Shown piece after piece: positions 9,661 to 18,298 of a stretch of 64,000 nt of DNA. The notes under the pieces are model-generated. The model saw nothing but the letters and a program-made list of their open reading frames with translations, was not told the DNA's origin and did no database searches. How positions within the stretch are numbered: position 1 is the stretch's first letter; each line of letters opens with the position of its first letter. Both the position numbers and the translations under genes were made by a program. Source of the DNA: Nocardia rhamnosiphila NBRC 108938 (GTDB lineage Bacteria > Actinomycetota > Actinomycetes > Mycobacteriales > Mycobacteriaceae); assembly GCF_000720425.1 (NCBI RefSeq), contig NZ_JOAJ01000006.1, positions 124,001-188,000 of the forward strand. The letters run 5' to 3'.

Positions 9661-9671
9661 CCGGTCAGGGC
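9654..9671. terminator. palindrome spanning both convergent stop codons
   Basis: A perfect 18-base palindrome (arms GCCCTGACC and GGTCAGGGC, no loop) contains the TGA of the plus-strand gene ending at 9660 and, symmetrically, the TGA of the minus-strand tetR ending at 9665. It could act as a compact two-way transcription end or a protein site. As RNA the tight turn would cost the central pairs. Confidence 0.45.
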
Positions 9672-10318
9672 GGGCCGGCGACCGTCGTGGATCCGGCCGC
9701 CGGCCAGGTGCCGCGGTTTTCCGGGTCGCCATAGGGGAACAGTGTGTCCACGCCGCGCAGGTATTGGTCACGCACCAGGTCGCCCAGCAGCAGGTGCTGC
9801 AGCACGAAACCGGGGAGCAGTCCGAAGAGCGCGGCGGCGACCGCGTTCACGTCGGCGTCGGGCGGTAGCCATCCGGCCGTGCGCATCCGTTCGGCGTATT
9901 CGCGCCACATTTCCCGGATGCCCGTCAGGGTCCGGCGCACGGGGGCGGCCGCCTCTTCGTCGACGAGGGCCAGTGACCAGGCCTGCGGCGCCAGGCGTAT
10001 CCGGCCCTCCGGCCCGCTCTGGGTGTCGATCCAATCCGTCATCCGCGCGACCAGTTGCGCCGGGGTGGGGAGCGGGTCGCTGTGGATGACGGCCGTCATC
10101 TGCGCGCGGATATCCCCGGCGGCGGTCGACGCGAGCGCGATGACCAGTTCGTCCTTGCTCTTGAAGTAGCGGTATACCGCGCCCGCGGACAGGCCCGATT
10201 CGGTGAAGACGTCCTGCATGGAGGTCTGGTGGAAGCCCTTGCGGACGAAGCAGATACGGGCGGCGTCCAGGATCTGCCGACGGCGGCGTTCCAGGTGTTC
10301 GTCACTGACTCGGGGCAT
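9665..10318 (-). CDS. TetR-family regulator
   Basis: A 217-residue TetR protein. Residues 10-60 form the helix-turn-helix (TSMQDVFTESGLSAGAVYRYF with recognition helix), followed by an all-helical ligand domain. It is divergent from the membrane protein gene at 10423. The intergenic region carries a perfect AACGAA-TG-TTCGTT operator-like palindrome 14 bases from its start codon, so it most likely represses itself and the membrane protein. Confidence 0.92.
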   Translation of the reverse strand: MPRVSDEHLERRRRQILDAARICFVRKGFHQTSMQDVFTESGLSAGAVYRYFKSKDELVIALASTAAGDIRAQMTAVIHSDPLPTPAQLVARMTDWIDTQSGPEGRIRLAPQAWSLALVDEEAAAPVRRTLTGIREMWREYAERMRTAGWLPPDADVNAVAAALFGLLPGFVLQHLLLGDLVRDQYLRGVDTLFPYGDPENRGTWPAAGSTTVAGPP

Positions 10319-10331
10319 ACGTCCAAACTAA

Positions 10332-10345
10332 AACGAATGTTCGTT
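10332..10345. promoter_or_regulatory. TetR operator candidate
   Basis: A perfect inverted repeat AACGAA-TG-TTCGTT in the gap between the divergent tetR (starts 10318) and the membrane gene (starts 10423). Sites of this AACGAA/TTCGTT type are common for actinobacterial TetR regulators. A TTGACA (10347-10352) next to it could be a -35 box reading towards the membrane gene. Confidence 0.6.
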
Positions 10346-10422
10346 CTTGACAAGGTGCGGGGGTGGTGGGACGGTGAGTGCACCTAAAAAGAACGAGCCT
10401 TCGATTTTCTGGGGAGAACGTC

Positions 10423-11403
10423 ATGAACGTCATCCAGCGCGCCGTGGCACTCGGGGTGGGCGCGGCCCTGCTGCAAGCGTTGATGCTGATCGCATTTGCG
10501 TGGCCGGCGACCAATATCGCGCCCCGTGACCTACCGCTCGCCGTCGCCGGCCCGCAGGCCGCGATGGTCGAGGCCCGGCTGACCGGCCAGAATCCCGGCG
10601 CGTTCGAGCTCACGCTCGTACCCGACGAAGCGGCGGCCCGCGCGGCCATCGGCGACCGTGAGGTCTACGGCGCGATCGTGACCGGCGGCGGCGCGCCGCG
10701 GGTGCTGGTCGCTTCCGGCGCGGCCCCCGCGGTCGCCCAGCAGCTCACCCAGATCGGCCAGCAGATGTCCGCCGCGCCGGCCGCGCCGGTCGAGGATGTT
10801 ATCCCCGCCGACCCCGACGATCCGCGCGGAGCGGGATTCGGCGCCATGGCGCTTCCGCTGGTCATGGCCGGTATTGCGGGCGGTGTGCTGCTGACCCTGC
10901 TGATTCCCGCCGCCGGTGGTCGTGCGCTCGGGGCGCTCGTCTTCGGCATCGCCGGTGGTCTGCTGAGTATGCTCGTCACCCAGACGTGGCTGTCCATCGT
11001 CCCCGGTAGCTACCTCGCCCTGTCACTGGTGGCCGGGCTGGTCTCCTTCGCGGTAGCCGGGACGGTCGCCGGACTGGCCACCGTGATCGGCCGGGCCGGT
11101 ATCGGCATCGCCGCGCTGACCATGCTGCTCATCGGCAACCCGTTCTCCGCCGCCACCGCCGCTCCCGAGCTGCTGCCGCAACCGTGGGGCACGATCGGGC
11201 AGTTGCTGCCCCCGGGTGCCGCGGCATCGCTGCTCCGCTCGGTGGCGTTCTTCGACGGCGCGGGCGCGCAGCGTCCGGTACTGGTGCTGCTGGCGTGGGC
11301 GGGATTCGCCCTCGTCCTGTTCGGTATCGGAGCGATCCGCGATCGGGCCCGTGTCGAGCCGGCGTCGCCCGCCGAGCCGGCGCCGGTGCCGGTCACCGCG
11401 TGA
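10423..11403 (+). CDS. multi-pass membrane protein, ABC-2/YhgE-like
   Basis: A 326-residue membrane protein. One N-terminal helix (about 7-26) is followed by an extracytoplasmic alpha/beta domain (about 30-135), then about five more helices in a Gly/Ala-rich C-terminal half. This layout is like YhgE/Pip- or ABC-2-type permeases, but no ATPase partner is encoded here. A role in export of a hydrophobic compound, induced through the divergent TetR repressor, is inferred. The ATG at 10423 is preferred over an upstream in-frame start, as it begins directly at the first transmembrane segment. A very strong hairpin follows the gene. Confidence 0.72.
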   Translation: MNVIQRAVALGVGAALLQALMLIAFAWPATNIAPRDLPLAVAGPQAAMVEARLTGQNPGAFELTLVPDEAAARAAIGDREVYGAIVTGGGAPRVLVASGAAPAVAQQLTQIGQQMSAAPAAPVEDVIPADPDDPRGAGFGAMALPLVMAGIAGGVLLTLLIPAAGGRALGALVFGIAGGLLSMLVTQTWLSIVPGSYLALSLVAGLVSFAVAGTVAGLATVIGRAGIGIAALTMLLIGNPFSAATAAPELLPQPWGTIGQLLPPGAAASLLRSVAFFDGAGAQRPVLVLLAWAGFALVLFGIGAIRDRARVEPASPAEPAPVPVTA

Positions 11404-11416
11404 ACCGCGAACGGAA

Positions 11417-11461
11417 TACGGCGAGGGCCGCTACCACCCGGTGGTAGCGGCCCTCGCCGTA
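11417..11461. terminator. bidirectional terminator hairpin, 21-bp stem
   Basis: A perfect 21-base-pair stem (11417-11437 with 11441-11461) and a three-base loop between the convergent membrane gene (ends 11403) and zur (ends 11482). There is no T tract, which is common for actinobacterial terminators. The symmetry allows it to work for both genes. Confidence 0.85.
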
Positions 11462-11481
11462 CGCGGAGCTTCTCCGGGGTG

Positions 11482-11925
11482 CTAGCCCCGGCCGACCGCG
11501 GAGCAGGAGTGGCAGGTTCCGAAGATCTCCAGCGTATGGCTGACCTCGGTGAACCCGTGGCTGGAGGCGGTGCTGGCCGCCCACGCCTCCACGGTCGGTC
11601 CGGCGACCTCGACCGTGCGACCGCAGTGCCGGCACACCAGGTGGTGGTGATGACCGGTCGAGCACTGCCGGTAGACGGATTCGCCGTTGTCGGTGCGCAG
11701 GACATCGACCATTCCGGCGTCGGCCAGTGATTGCAGAGTGCGGTAGACGGTGGTCAGTCCGATCCCCTCGCCGCGCCGGCGTAGCTCGTCGTGTAGCTCC
11801 TGAGCCGACCGGAACCTGTCGATGTCCTCCAGTAGCGAGGCGATCGCATTGCGTTGCCGCGTGGTGCGAATACCGACTGCTCTCTGTGTGGCGGTCCCTT
11901 TGCCGGTGACCAGGTTCTCGGACAC
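11482..11925 (-). CDS. zur: Fur-family zinc regulator (Zur/FurB)
   Basis: A 147-residue Fur-family repressor. A winged helix N-terminal domain (TRQRNAIASLLEDIDRFRSAQELH) is followed by the metal domain, with GHHHHLVCRHCG and a C-terminal CHSC pair, so two structural Cys-x2-Cys motifs. Gene order with an upstream SmtB-type ArsR regulator, divergent from glyS, is that of mycobacterial smtB-furB, which points to zinc rather than iron. In that system SmtB releases DNA with zinc and Zur represses uptake genes. The start lies three bases after the smtB stop, so the two are one transcript. Confidence 0.93.
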   Translation of the reverse strand: MSENLVTGKGTATQRAVGIRTTRQRNAIASLLEDIDRFRSAQELHDELRRRGEGIGLTTVYRTLQSLADAGMVDVLRTDNGESVYRQCSTGHHHHLVCRHCGRTVEVAGPTVEAWAASTASSHGFTEVSHTLEIFGTCHSCSAVGRG

Positions 11926-11928
11926 GAA

Positions 11929-12282
11929 TTACCCTTCTTCTTCGGCGTGCGCTACTGCGTCGACCACGATATGCGCCAGATGGTCGTCGACGAGTTCGTA
12001 GAGGACCTCCCGGCCCGATCGCTCACCGTGCACCACCCCGGCCGATTTGAGAATCCGCAGATGCTGGCTGACCAGCGGTTGTGTAACGCCGAGGGCATCC
12101 ACCAGCTCGTGCACACAGCGCGGCGACTCCCGCAGTTGTAGCACGATGGCGATGCGAACGGGTGCCGCGAGTGCGCGCAGTAGTTCTCCGGCGTTCTCCA
12201 GCACGGTCCGGGTGGGTATGGGGACCGGCGCGGGGGAGCGGTAGGGATTGTGCTGCCCGGCGGCGGCAGTGTCGGTTGTCAT
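11929..12282 (-). CDS. smtB: ArsR/SmtB-family zinc-sensing repressor
   Basis: A 117-residue ArsR-family repressor. The winged helix-turn-helix includes the recognition region VTQPLVSQHLRILKSAGVV. The alpha5 zinc site is intact: in DDHLAHIVVDAVAHAEE the spacing D-x-H-x10-H-x2-E matches the SmtB sensor site. Zinc should cause release from DNA, as in mycobacterial SmtB. The ATG at 12282 follows AAGGAG at good spacing; upstream ATGs lack one. It heads the smtB-zur operon, and a 28-base imperfect palindrome upstream is the likely operator. Confidence 0.94.
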   Translation of the reverse strand: MTTDTAAAGQHNPYRSPAPVPIPTRTVLENAGELLRALAAPVRIAIVLQLRESPRCVHELVDALGVTQPLVSQHLRILKSAGVVHGERSGREVLYELVDDHLAHIVVDAVAHAEEEG

Positions 12283-12312
12283 CGTCCACTCCTTATTGGA
12301 AACCGGTCCCAT

Positions 12313-12340
12313 TTTGATATGCATGGGTATGCATGTCAAA
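12313..12340. promoter_or_regulatory. SmtB operator candidate
   Basis: An imperfect 28-base palindrome, 31 bases before the smtB start. The half-sites TTTGATATGCAT and ATGCATGTCAAA match in 11 of 14 paired positions. AT-rich imperfect palindromes of this size are typical of SmtB/ArsR operators. It sits in the divergent region with glyS and most likely mediates zinc-responsive autorepression of smtB-zur. Confidence 0.7.
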
Positions 12341-12542
12341 TATCCATGCCGATACGCACGCGGATCGTGCCCGCACGGACCCGGCGGCGGTGCTCCGGGC
12401 GCGCGCGGGCTGCGGATGGGCCGGGCTCGCGGGCACCTACTAGGCTGTACCCGATCAGCCGTGCACGGCAGTGCAGCTACCGTGGGCAACTGCGATCACG
12501 TAGCCCGATCCGGGCAGCGTAACTACTGGCGATTCGTAGTGG

Positions 12543-13943
12543 ATGGAGAATTCTCGCGTGGCACCCAAGTCGAAGGTGGACACCGTTGCCAACCTCGCCA
12601 AGCGCCGGGGCCTGGTGTACCCGTGCGGTGAGATCTACGGCGGTACCAAATCGGCGTGGGACTACGGTCCGCTGGGCGTCGAGCTCAAGGAGAACATCAA
12701 GAAGCAGTGGTGGCGGTCCATGGTCACCAGCCGCGAGGATGTGGTCGGCCTCGACTCGTCGGTGATCCTGCCGCGCCAGGTCTGGGTGGCCTCCGGCCAT
12801 GTCGAGACCTTCTCCGATCCGCTCGTCGAATCCCTGCACACCCACAAGCGCTACCGGGCCGACCATCTGCTCGAGGCCTACGAAGCCAAACACGGCCACC
12901 CGCCGGTCAACGGACTCGCCGATATCAACGACCCGGAAACCGGCCAGCCCGGCAGCTGGACCGAGCCGAAGAACTTCTCCGGCCTGCTGAAAACGTTCCT
13001 GGGCCCGGTGGACGACGAAGAGGGCCTGCACTACCTGCGCCCCGAGACCGCCCAGGGCATCTTCGTGAACTTCGCGAACGTGATGACCACCGCGCGCAAG
13101 AAGCCGCCGTTCGGTATCGCCCAGATCGGCAAGAGCTTCCGCAACGAGATCACCCCCGGCAACTTCATCTTCCGCACCCGCGAGTTCGAGCAGATGGAGA
13201 TGGAATTCTTCGTCAAGCCGGGCGAAGACGCCGAATGGCACAAGTACTGGATCGACACCCGCTTCTCCTGGTACACCGGCCTGGGTATCGACCCGGAGAA
13301 CCTGCGCCTGTACGAGCACCCGAAAGAGAAGCTCTCGCACTACTCGGCCGGTACCACCGATATCGAGTACCGCTTCGGTTTCCAGGGCGGTGAATGGGGC
13401 GAACTGGAAGGTGTCGCCAACCGCACCGATTACGACCTGTCCACGCACGCCAAGCATTCCGGCGCGGAACTGAGCTACTACGACCAGACCACCGAGGAAC
13501 GCTACGTCCCGTACGTGATCGAGCCGGCCGCCGGCCTCACCCGGTCGCTGATGGCATTCCTCGTCGACGCCTACGCCGAGGACCAGGCCCCGAACGCGAA
13601 GGGCGGTGTGGACACCCGCACGGTACTGCGCCTGGACCGTCGCCTTTCGCCGGTCAAGGCCGCGGTGCTGCCGCTGTCGCGCAACGCCGACCTCACCCCC
13701 AAGGCCAAAGACCTCGCCGCCCGGCTGCGCCAGCACTGGAACGTGGAGTTCGACGACGCCGGCGCCATCGGCCGCCGCTACCGCCGCCAGGACGAGATCG
13801 GCACCCCGTTTTGCATCACCGTCGATTTCGACACCCTCGACGACCATGCCGTCACGGTGCGCGAACGCGACACCATGACCCAGGAACGGATCGCCCTGGA
13901 TCAGGTCGAAGGCTATTTGGCGCAGCGACTCATCGGCTGCTGA
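12543..13943 (+). CDS. glyS: glycine--tRNA ligase
   Basis: A 466-residue single-chain (alpha2-type) class II glycyl-tRNA synthetase, which charges tRNA-Gly in the cytoplasm. Recognisable blocks include [19 protein letters not shown] near the N-terminus, the class II motif 2 region [21 protein letters not shown], motif 3 in [14 protein letters not shown], and the C-terminal anticodon-binding domain. Very close in appearance to mycobacterial Rv2357c. ATG 12543 or GTG 12558 may be the start. I see no T-box leader upstream. Confidence 0.97.
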   Translation: MENSRVAPKSKVDTVANLAKRRGLVYPCGEIYGGTKSAWDYGPLGVELKENIKKQWWRSMVTSREDVVGLDSSVILPRQVWVASGHVETFSDPLVESLHTHKRYRADHLLEAYEAKHGHPPVNGLADINDPETGQPGSWTEPKNFSGLLKTFLGPVDDEEGLHYLRPETAQGIFVNFANVMTTARKKPPFGIAQIGKSFRNEITPGNFIFRTREFEQMEMEFFVKPGEDAEWHKYWIDTRFSWYTGLGIDPENLRLYEHPKEKLSHYSAGTTDIEYRFGFQGGEWGELEGVANRTDYDLSTHAKHSGAELSYYDQTTEERYVPYVIEPAAGLTRSLMAFLVDAYAEDQAPNAKGGVDTRTVLRLDRRLSPVKAAVLPLSRNADLTPKAKDLAARLRQHWNVEFDDAGAIGRRYRRQDEIGTPFCITVDFDTLDDHAVTVRERDTMTQERIALDQVEGYLAQRLIGC

Positions 13944-14020
13944 CCTGCGTTCCTTCCGCTCCTCGTCGTTCCCGCCGCCCGATCGGGGTAGTGCGTGAGC
14001 GGGAGCGGAAGGAGCAGGCC

Positions 14021-14422
14021 ATGTCCGACGACGACCGGAACGGCAGCACGGCGGTGATGCCCTCCGATATCCGCAGCGATATACCGGTGTTCGACCGCTT
14101 CGCCGGACGGGTCGGCAGCTGGGTGTCGCGCTCGTGGTACTTCACGGCGTGCGTACTGATCGTGGTCCTGTGGGCTCCCTCGATCGTGCTCCTGCCCATC
14201 GACACCTGGCAGTTGGTGATCAACACGATCACCACCATCATCACCTTCCTGATGGTGGCGCTGCTGCAGAACACCGAGAAGCGTGCCGACGACGCCGTCC
14301 AGCAGAAACTCAACGCCATCGCCGACAGCCCGGCCGATCTGATGTCCACCGTCCCCGGCCTGGAAGAGGACCGGCGCGAGCTACTTGCCGCTGTCGGCCT
14401 CGAAGACCGGGAAAGCAGCTGA
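14021..14422 (+). CDS. low-affinity iron permease-family membrane protein
   Basis: A 133-residue protein with two transmembrane helices (about residues 40-58 and 65-85) and the family signature TITTFLMVALLQNTEKRADDAVQQKLN, matching the low-affinity iron permease family (PF04120). Bacterial members are short; iron transport has not been shown for them, so function is uncertain. AAGGAG lies before the ATG. It follows glyS by 77 bases on the same strand. Confidence 0.85.
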   Translation: MSDDDRNGSTAVMPSDIRSDIPVFDRFAGRVGSWVSRSWYFTACVLIVVLWAPSIVLLPIDTWQLVINTITTIITFLMVALLQNTEKRADDAVQQKLNAIADSPADLMSTVPGLEEDRRELLAAVGLEDRESS

Positions 14423-14465
14423 GAGTCGGCCGGAAACCTGCCCCGGTCCTCGCTAGCATCGGGGT

Positions 14466-15143
14466 GTGATCACCATCGATACCACCTACACCGGCCATGT
14501 CTCACCGGGTTCCGCGCCGCAGCGCCGCGAGGTCCCGGGCGCCCGGGTGACCAAGATGTCGGTCGGCCCGATGGACAACAACACCTACCTCGTCCAGTGC
14601 GCCGCCACCGGCGCCGCCCTGCTCGTCGACGCGGCCAACGAAGCCGACCGCATCCTCGAGCTGATCGAGCAGGAGACCACCGACGGGGTCGGCCTGATCG
14701 TCACCACCCACCAGCACGGCGACCACTGGCAGGCCCTCGAAGCCGTCGCCGCCGCCACAGACGCACCGACGGCGGCCCACTCCCTGGACGCCGACCCGCT
14801 TCCGGTACTGCCGCAGCGCATCCTGGCCGAAGGCGACACCGTCACCGTCGGCGACCTTTCCCTCGAAGTGATCCATCTGGTCGGGCATACGCCGGGTTCG
14901 GTAACTCTCGCGCTGACGGACGGGTCCGGCCGGACCCACCTGTTCACCGGCGACTGCCTTTTTCCAGGAGGTATCGGGAAAACTTGGCGTCCCGAGGATT
15001 TCGCCACCTTGCTCGACGGGGTGACCACCAAGCTCTTCGATCGCTACGGCGACGATACGGTCGTGTACCCGGGCCACGGTGACGACACCACCCTCGGTGC
15101 CGAACGGCCGCAGCTGGCGGAGTGGAAAAGCCGCGGCTGGTAG
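14466..15143 (+). CDS. metallo-beta-lactamase-fold hydrolase
   Basis: A 225-residue glyoxalase-II-like hydrolase. The metal motif T-H82-x-H84-x-D86-H87 is intact. Further ligands lie in VGHTPGS, the FTGDCLF loop and PGHGDD. It has two-metal-ion hydrolase chemistry on a thioester or similar substrate, which is not identifiable. No signal peptide. The start is GTG. The gene order after glyS and the permease-like gene suggests a constitutive housekeeping role. Confidence 0.9.
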   Translation: MITIDTTYTGHVSPGSAPQRREVPGARVTKMSVGPMDNNTYLVQCAATGAALLVDAANEADRILELIEQETTDGVGLIVTTHQHGDHWQALEAVAAATDAPTAAHSLDADPLPVLPQRILAEGDTVTVGDLSLEVIHLVGHTPGSVTLALTDGSGRTHLFTGDCLFPGGIGKTWRPEDFATLLDGVTTKLFDRYGDDTVVYPGHGDDTTLGAERPQLAEWKSRGW

Positions 15144-15406
15144 ATCCTGGCGTGATACCACCTCGGCGCGGAGGCGACTCGGGGAGCTGGCCGCGGTAGG
15201 CCGTGGGAGGAGCGTCGATGGGACGGGTCCGGGCGCTGCCGGTACCGGTCGGTCGCGCTGACCGAAGCACCGGCGGCCGCCCGACGGTGGAGTGCGGTAT
15301 CGGCCGCGGAACTGTCCACGGCGGTCTGACGGCCGGAGCTGCCGCGGGTACGCTATGAGCTCCGCGCGCGAACTCCGTCGGCGCGGCGACCGGGGGGTCT
15401 TACGCG

Positions 15407-16267
15407 GTGAAAGACTTTCTTGACGGCACTGCCAAGGAGCTGGTCCGGCGGTTGCGGGACGACTTGGTAGAGCTGCTCAGCAGACGGGCCGGCGGCCACC
15501 TTCACGGCAGAGTGGACGGCATCTCGGAGGGCGCCGACCGGGCGGCGGTGACGTATCGAGGCGCCGAAGAACACGGCAGACAGCAGATCCCGACGGGTGG
15601 GCCGGAGCGGTCGCCGGCGGATTCCCGGCGAGGGCTCGCGGAACGCCCGGCAGAGGCATCGCCGCCACTGGAAACGGAAGCTCCCTCGCCGGTGACCGGA
15701 TCCCACGACGACGGGCCGGGATCCGATCGCGCACAACATTTCGTTCTGAGACTGACCCAAGCGGACAGAGCTGCCTTCGCCGACCTCGCCGACAAGCTCT
15801 CTCTGCAGAACATGGTCGGCGACGCCAAGCTTCTTGCGTCGTTCGAGGAAATACGCGGAAAGAAGTTTTCGGCGGAGGAAAACAGGCTTATCGGGCTCTT
15901 GGACACGATGCAGGCGGAGCAAGGCGGGAAACTGATCAAGATGAATCTGGAATTCCGCTGGGTCTCGGCGGAGCCAGGTCTCGGAGTTCCGAAGCTCGTG
16001 GAGGACGCACGTGTGCACGGAGGATCGGAACCGAACAGACCCTGGACGCATATAGGGGGCAGCGTCGTACAGGATTTCATGGCACGAGATCGCGATCCCG
16101 GTGTCCTGTTCATCTACGACGGCGACAAGCTCAGACCGCCGACCGAGGAAGAAAAGAAGGACCCCGGCGGGAAGCGTATGTACATGTACGCCAAGAAGCC
16201 TGTCGACGGGCTGGAATTGAAGGACGCGCTGTTGGGGATGATCCGCTTCGACCCTCCCAGCGGCTGA
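15407..16267 (+). CDS. orphan protein of unknown function
   Basis: A 286-residue protein I do not recognise. The N-terminal 35 residues could form an amphipathic helix. Residues 50-105 are Pro/Ser/Glu-rich and probably disordered. Residues 110-286 look folded and contain QHFVLRLTQADRAAFADLAD, GGSVVQDFMARDRDPGVLFIYDG and a C-terminal DALLGMIRFDPP. Its 3' half is visibly less G+C-rich than its neighbours. The modular form (flexible linker, compact C-terminal domain) recalls secreted or injected effector proteins, but there is no signal peptide and no immunity-like partner. The start is GTG with no convincing ribosome site. Confidence 0.65.
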   Translation: MKDFLDGTAKELVRRLRDDLVELLSRRAGGHLHGRVDGISEGADRAAVTYRGAEEHGRQQIPTGGPERSPADSRRGLAERPAEASPPLETEAPSPVTGSHDDGPGSDRAQHFVLRLTQADRAAFADLADKLSLQNMVGDAKLLASFEEIRGKKFSAEENRLIGLLDTMQAEQGGKLIKMNLEFRWVSAEPGLGVPKLVEDARVHGGSEPNRPWTHIGGSVVQDFMARDRDPGVLFIYDGDKLRPPTEEEKKDPGGKRMYMYAKKPVDGLELKDALLGMIRFDPPSG

Positions 16268-16340
16268 GAGTACGGGACGTGGCGAGTCGGCGAGCGCCGG
16301 ACTTCGGGCCCGAGTCGCCTCGTGCCTACTCCATGACCGA

Positions 16341-16367
16341 AGCGATCACCGGCAGATGGTGATCGCT
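16341..16367. terminator. hairpin terminator
   Basis: A 10-base-pair perfect stem, AGCGATCACC with GGTGATCGCT, and a seven-base loop. It lies 73 bases after the orphan gene ending at 16267 and between convergent genes, so it probably ends that transcript. Confidence 0.6.
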
Positions 16368-16397
16368 CGTCCGGAGGGAGGCCCGAATCGGGCCTAC

Positions 16398-16442
16398 ACC
16401 GCTCCCGGCGACCGTGACCCGAGCGACGGCGCCGGGAGCGGT
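16398..16442. terminator. hairpin terminator of the cutinase-family gene
   Basis: A 13-base-pair perfect stem (16398-16410 with 16430-16442, arms ACCGCTCCCGGCG and its complement), loop 19 bases. It lies five bases beyond the stop of the minus-strand cutinase-family gene and is a likely terminator. Confidence 0.65.
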
Positions 16443-16447
16443 TCGAC

Positions 16448-17350
16448 TCAGGACAGTTCGACCAGTTTCTGTCGCAGCCAGCTCAGCGTGGTGACCCCGC
16501 CGGCCACCTGGTAGCTCGGGTAGCTCTGGTGAATACCGGATTTCACGAAGTCGTCGACCTGCTTCTTGCGCTCCTCGTAGGCGGTGCCGTTGAGCTGGTC
16601 GTGCAGCAGGCCGAGGCCGCCGGCGGCGAGGGCGTCGTTGAGCAGCTGCATGCCGAGGGTCTGGTAGTTGCCGAGCTGGGTGGGGTCGGCGTTGGAGACC
16701 TGGGCGAAGAATCCGGCGATCCGGGCGGCGAAATCCCCGTCGGGGGTCGAGCAGTACAGGTCGCCGACGGCGCAGAAAGTGTAGGTGCGGTTGCTCAACC
16801 AGCCGAAACCGGTCAGCCGGGGGCCACCGGCGCCGGCGCCCAGGACCGGTGGGCCGATGAGGTTGTCGAGAGGGGAGCGGCGCGGGTCGGCGATCAGGCC
16901 GACCAGGCCCACCCGGTCCGGCGAGACCACGCCGAGCCCGGTCCCGATCTCGGAGGCGAGGTCACCGGCGGCGTCGGCGCCCTGGCTGTAGCCGAGCAGC
17001 GCGAATCGGGTATTTCCGCAGCGCCGTGCCACATCGGAGATCAGTCCGCGGGCTCCGGATACGGCCTCGTTCTTCGAGCGGCCGTAGACCTCGCCCTCCC
17101 AGGGGAAGGCGGTGGCGGTATAGGCGACGTAATCGGTGTGGGCGTTGCCCGGCAGGCCGTCGGCGGCCAGGGCGAGCATTCCCTTGCCGGGGTCGGACTT
17201 CGACGTCTCCCAGGTGCCCGGTATCGCGACCACATACAGGTCGGGGCAGTTCGCGGGCGCCGCCTGGGCGGTCGTGGCCACGGCGGGGGCGAGGACCGAC
17301 GCGAGGGTTACCGCCATGCCGGCGGTGGCGCTCTTCCAACGAGAAAACAT
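16448..17350 (-). CDS. secreted cutinase-family esterase
   Basis: A 300-residue exported alpha/beta hydrolase of the cutinase family, common in mycobacteria and nocardiae. A signal peptide covers residues 1-30, with a likely cut after AQA. The nucleophile elbow GYSQG puts Ser at 122, and a disulfide-type Cys pair plus His in GIHQSYPSY near the C-terminus complete the picture. It probably hydrolyses lipid or polyester esters at the cell surface. The ATG at 17350 is preferred over 17362 because of GGAG before it. No operon partner. Confidence 0.9.
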   Translation of the reverse strand: MFSRWKSATAGMAVTLASVLAPAVATTAQAAPANCPDLYVVAIPGTWETSKSDPGKGMLALAADGLPGNAHTDYVAYTATAFPWEGEVYGRSKNEAVSGARGLISDVARRCGNTRFALLGYSQGADAAGDLASEIGTGLGVVSPDRVGLVGLIADPRRSPLDNLIGPPVLGAGAGGPRLTGFGWLSNRTYTFCAVGDLYCSTPDGDFAARIAGFFAQVSNADPTQLGNYQTLGMQLLNDALAAGGLGLLHDQLNGTAYEERKKQVDDFVKSGIHQSYPSYQVAGGVTTLSWLRQKLVELS

Positions 17351-17657
17351 CGTGTGCTCCATGTGCTCACCGAGACGGCCACCGGCCGTTCACCTGTTCC
17401 CAGGATTCCCAAAACAGTCGACGGGCATGCCACGCCTTTGTGGTGTGACGTGTGGGTGCGAGTTCGTCGACCCCGATGGATGGATCAGAGGCACTTCAGA
17501 TCTCGCCGAGGGATAGCCAAGCACATCGGCGCCCGTTCCGAAAGTCGAATGTACCGGTGTTCGGCCCTGATCAACGGGATATTCACTGTCCGGCGGCGCT
17601 GTGCCGCGAAATTCGCCCGCTCACGGTGGTTTCGGCGCCCCTGCCGGTGTGGCGCGC
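17351..17657. other. gap without recognisable gene
   Basis: About 300 bases upstream of the cutinase-family gene. This should hold its promoter. Several frames are open but none reads like protein, and I saw no repeat or clear operator. Confidence 0.4.
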
Positions 17658-17789
17658 TCACTCGGTAGCCGGGCGTGTTCGAGGAGGTGGGTAGGCAGGT
17701 CGTGCAGGTTCCGGCGATCCCGCGCGGACCACGCGTCGGCATCGATCGTCACGGCCGGGGTCCTCGGATCCTCCCGCATGGGCCACCTC

Positions 17790-18015
17790 CGCGGACGGTG
17801 CCGGCAGTTCGGCCCTCACCCGGTCGGTGGTGGTTTCCGCGGCGGCGAGCCGTTCGTGGCCGCTCGGGGTGAGGTGCACGGCGTAGCTGCGGCGGTCACG
17901 TTCGGCGCGGTGGCGCTCGGCCAAGACCTGCCTTCCAGCTCGTCGACGATGGAGACCGTCGAGTGTCGGGACGCGAGGCGGTGCCTGCGTACGAGGAAGT
18001 GATGCTCGACTACGG
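17790..18015 (-). pseudogene. frameshifted MarR-family regulator remnant
   Basis: Minus-strand remains of a MarR regulator. One frame (about 17925-18015) reads HHFLVRRHRLASRHSTVSIVDELEG, the recognition helix and its approach. Another frame picks up at about 17905 with ERDRRSYAVHLTPSGHERLAAAE, the classic wing. These two parts belong to one domain but are in different frames. No start codon with a full N-terminal dimerisation helix is left, and the C-terminal part runs into unrelated sequence. This indicates a decayed gene rather than a programmed frameshift. Confidence 0.6.
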
Positions 18016-18298
18016 TTTCCGGGCTGGAGCGGAGTCACTGCGCGCGGCCGGGTGAGGTCTGTAAAACGTGTTTCTTCCCTCGGCCGGAGGGTCGCTGATA
18101 ACGATTCGGGCCACAAGAAGTGCCCGTCCCGCCGGGGAACGGGTGCCCACGCCTTCCCGCTCACGTCCCTGGCGGCGGCGCCTCCCCTTTGGTAATTCCG
18201 TGACCAGCGCAAACCTCGAATCTTGGCGTTACGGCGGGGTGGGGGTCCTGTGCTCGCGCGGTGTCCGGGGCCCCGAGCCTGCCTGGCAGACTTGAGGC

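Noticed and set aside
12430..12542. T-box leader of glyS
   Set aside because: No TGGNACCGCG-type antiterminator box or specifier stem was found.
12477..13847. 456-codon minus-strand frame inside glyS
   Set aside because: Exact shadow of the synthetase; composition is that of an antisense frame in G+C-rich DNA.
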